DNA of 64,000 nucleotides from Megalonaias nervosa. Its lineage: Eukaryota > Mollusca > Bivalvia > Unionida > Unionidae. A program made the translations under genes and the position numbers. A model generated the notes under the pieces. That model saw nothing but the letters and a program-made list of their open reading frames with translations. It was not told the DNA's origin and did no database searches. The stretch's first letter is position 1. Each line of letters begins with the position of its first letter. The stretch is from positions 58,235-122,234 of the forward strand of contig JAECUM010004309.1 of the NCBI GenBank assembly GCA_016617855.1. The letters run 5' to 3'. Shown here piece after piece: positions 63,786 through 64,000 of the stretch.

Positions 63786-64000
63786 GATATACTATCCTCA
63801 CCAACGAACGAGCAAGCATAAAACACATACTATACTATCCTCACCAACGAACGAGCAAGCATAAAATACACAAACATACCATCCACACAATCGGGATGAG
63901 AAAAAAACATATTATATACTATCCACACCAACGAACGAGTAAGCATAAAACACACACTATACTATCCTCACCAACGAACGAGCAAGCATAAAACACACAA
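63786..64000. repeat. Minisatellite shared with the left element
   Basis: Units of about 42-48 bases (CTCACCAACGAACGAGCAAG + CATAAAACACA) are the reverse complement of those at 16131-16590. One unit with CACACAATCGGGATGAGAAA matches the array at 15590-16130. Confidence 0.93.

Larger units (their letters stand above)
62664..64000 (-). mobile_element. Second Polinton, terminal part, opposite orientation
   Basis: From the terminus AGTATAGTGGGG at 62664 the order is: iteron-like repeats (GCTATACAGGCCCAGGGTGT on the minus strand), foldback, histone-type hairpin, coiled-coil gene, promoter module, minisatellite, running off the right edge. Each part has a mirror homologue at 16130-19261. The copies are clearly diverged, so they are separate insertions of related elements. 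Confidence 0.88.

Overview
The window joins two very different kinds of DNA. Bases 1-19261 are the right part of a Polinton/Maverick-type virus-like element (adintovirus-like gene set). Bases 19262-62663 are AT-rich animal genomic DNA. Bases 62664-64000 are the terminus of a second, related Polinton in the opposite orientation. The host is a metazoan, most likely a mollusc and probably a bivalve. The reasons are an intron-style splice acceptor, a BTB-BACK-kelch gene, a B-box/coiled-coil/NHL-like TRIM gene, LINEs, and several families of tRNA-derived SINEs. The species call is an inference.

Left Polinton, in order, all on the + strand: protein-primed DNA polymerase B (broken, runs in from the left edge), a BIR-domain protein, small unknown proteins, FtsK/HerA-type packaging ATPase, a lysine-rich core-like protein, two tandem paralogous small basic proteins, a proline-rich protein, integrase with chromodomain (broken), a two-pass membrane protein, penton-like minor capsid protein (broken), a pVI-like small protein (broken), double-jelly-roll major capsid protein (broken), a small Cys-rich protein (broken) and an adenain-like protease (intact). 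Replication, integration, packaging, maturation and capsid genes are therefore all present. At least a dozen stops or frameshifts show that this copy is now an endogenous relic. The lesions are few per gene, so the insertion is not ancient.

The 13.9-19.26 kb region is the terminal domain. It carries a family of short coiled-coil genes, each preceded by the same promoter module (a TTCACGTCCGTGC-like box just before TATATAAA). Each is followed by a hairpin plus purine-rich element that closely matches the 3' processing signal of metazoan replication-dependent histone mRNAs. Around them lie minisatellites, a roughly 1.5-kb inserted segment, a foldback with CRE-like TGACGTCA palindromes, iteron-like direct repeats and the terminal AGTA... 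end. The second Polinton end (62664-64000) has the same order in mirror image, which confirms that this is a conserved architecture.

Host segment: one intact single-exon kelch-like gene (26720-28489); a TRIM-like gene (61026-62663) whose B-box is cut by the second Polinton; two degenerate LINEs (46.68-50.58 kb minus, 53.44-56.36 kb plus); SINEs, a MITE family, minisatellites and microsatellites; and long stretches with no recognisable gene. The most interesting signal is the histone-type 3' end signal on Polinton terminal genes.
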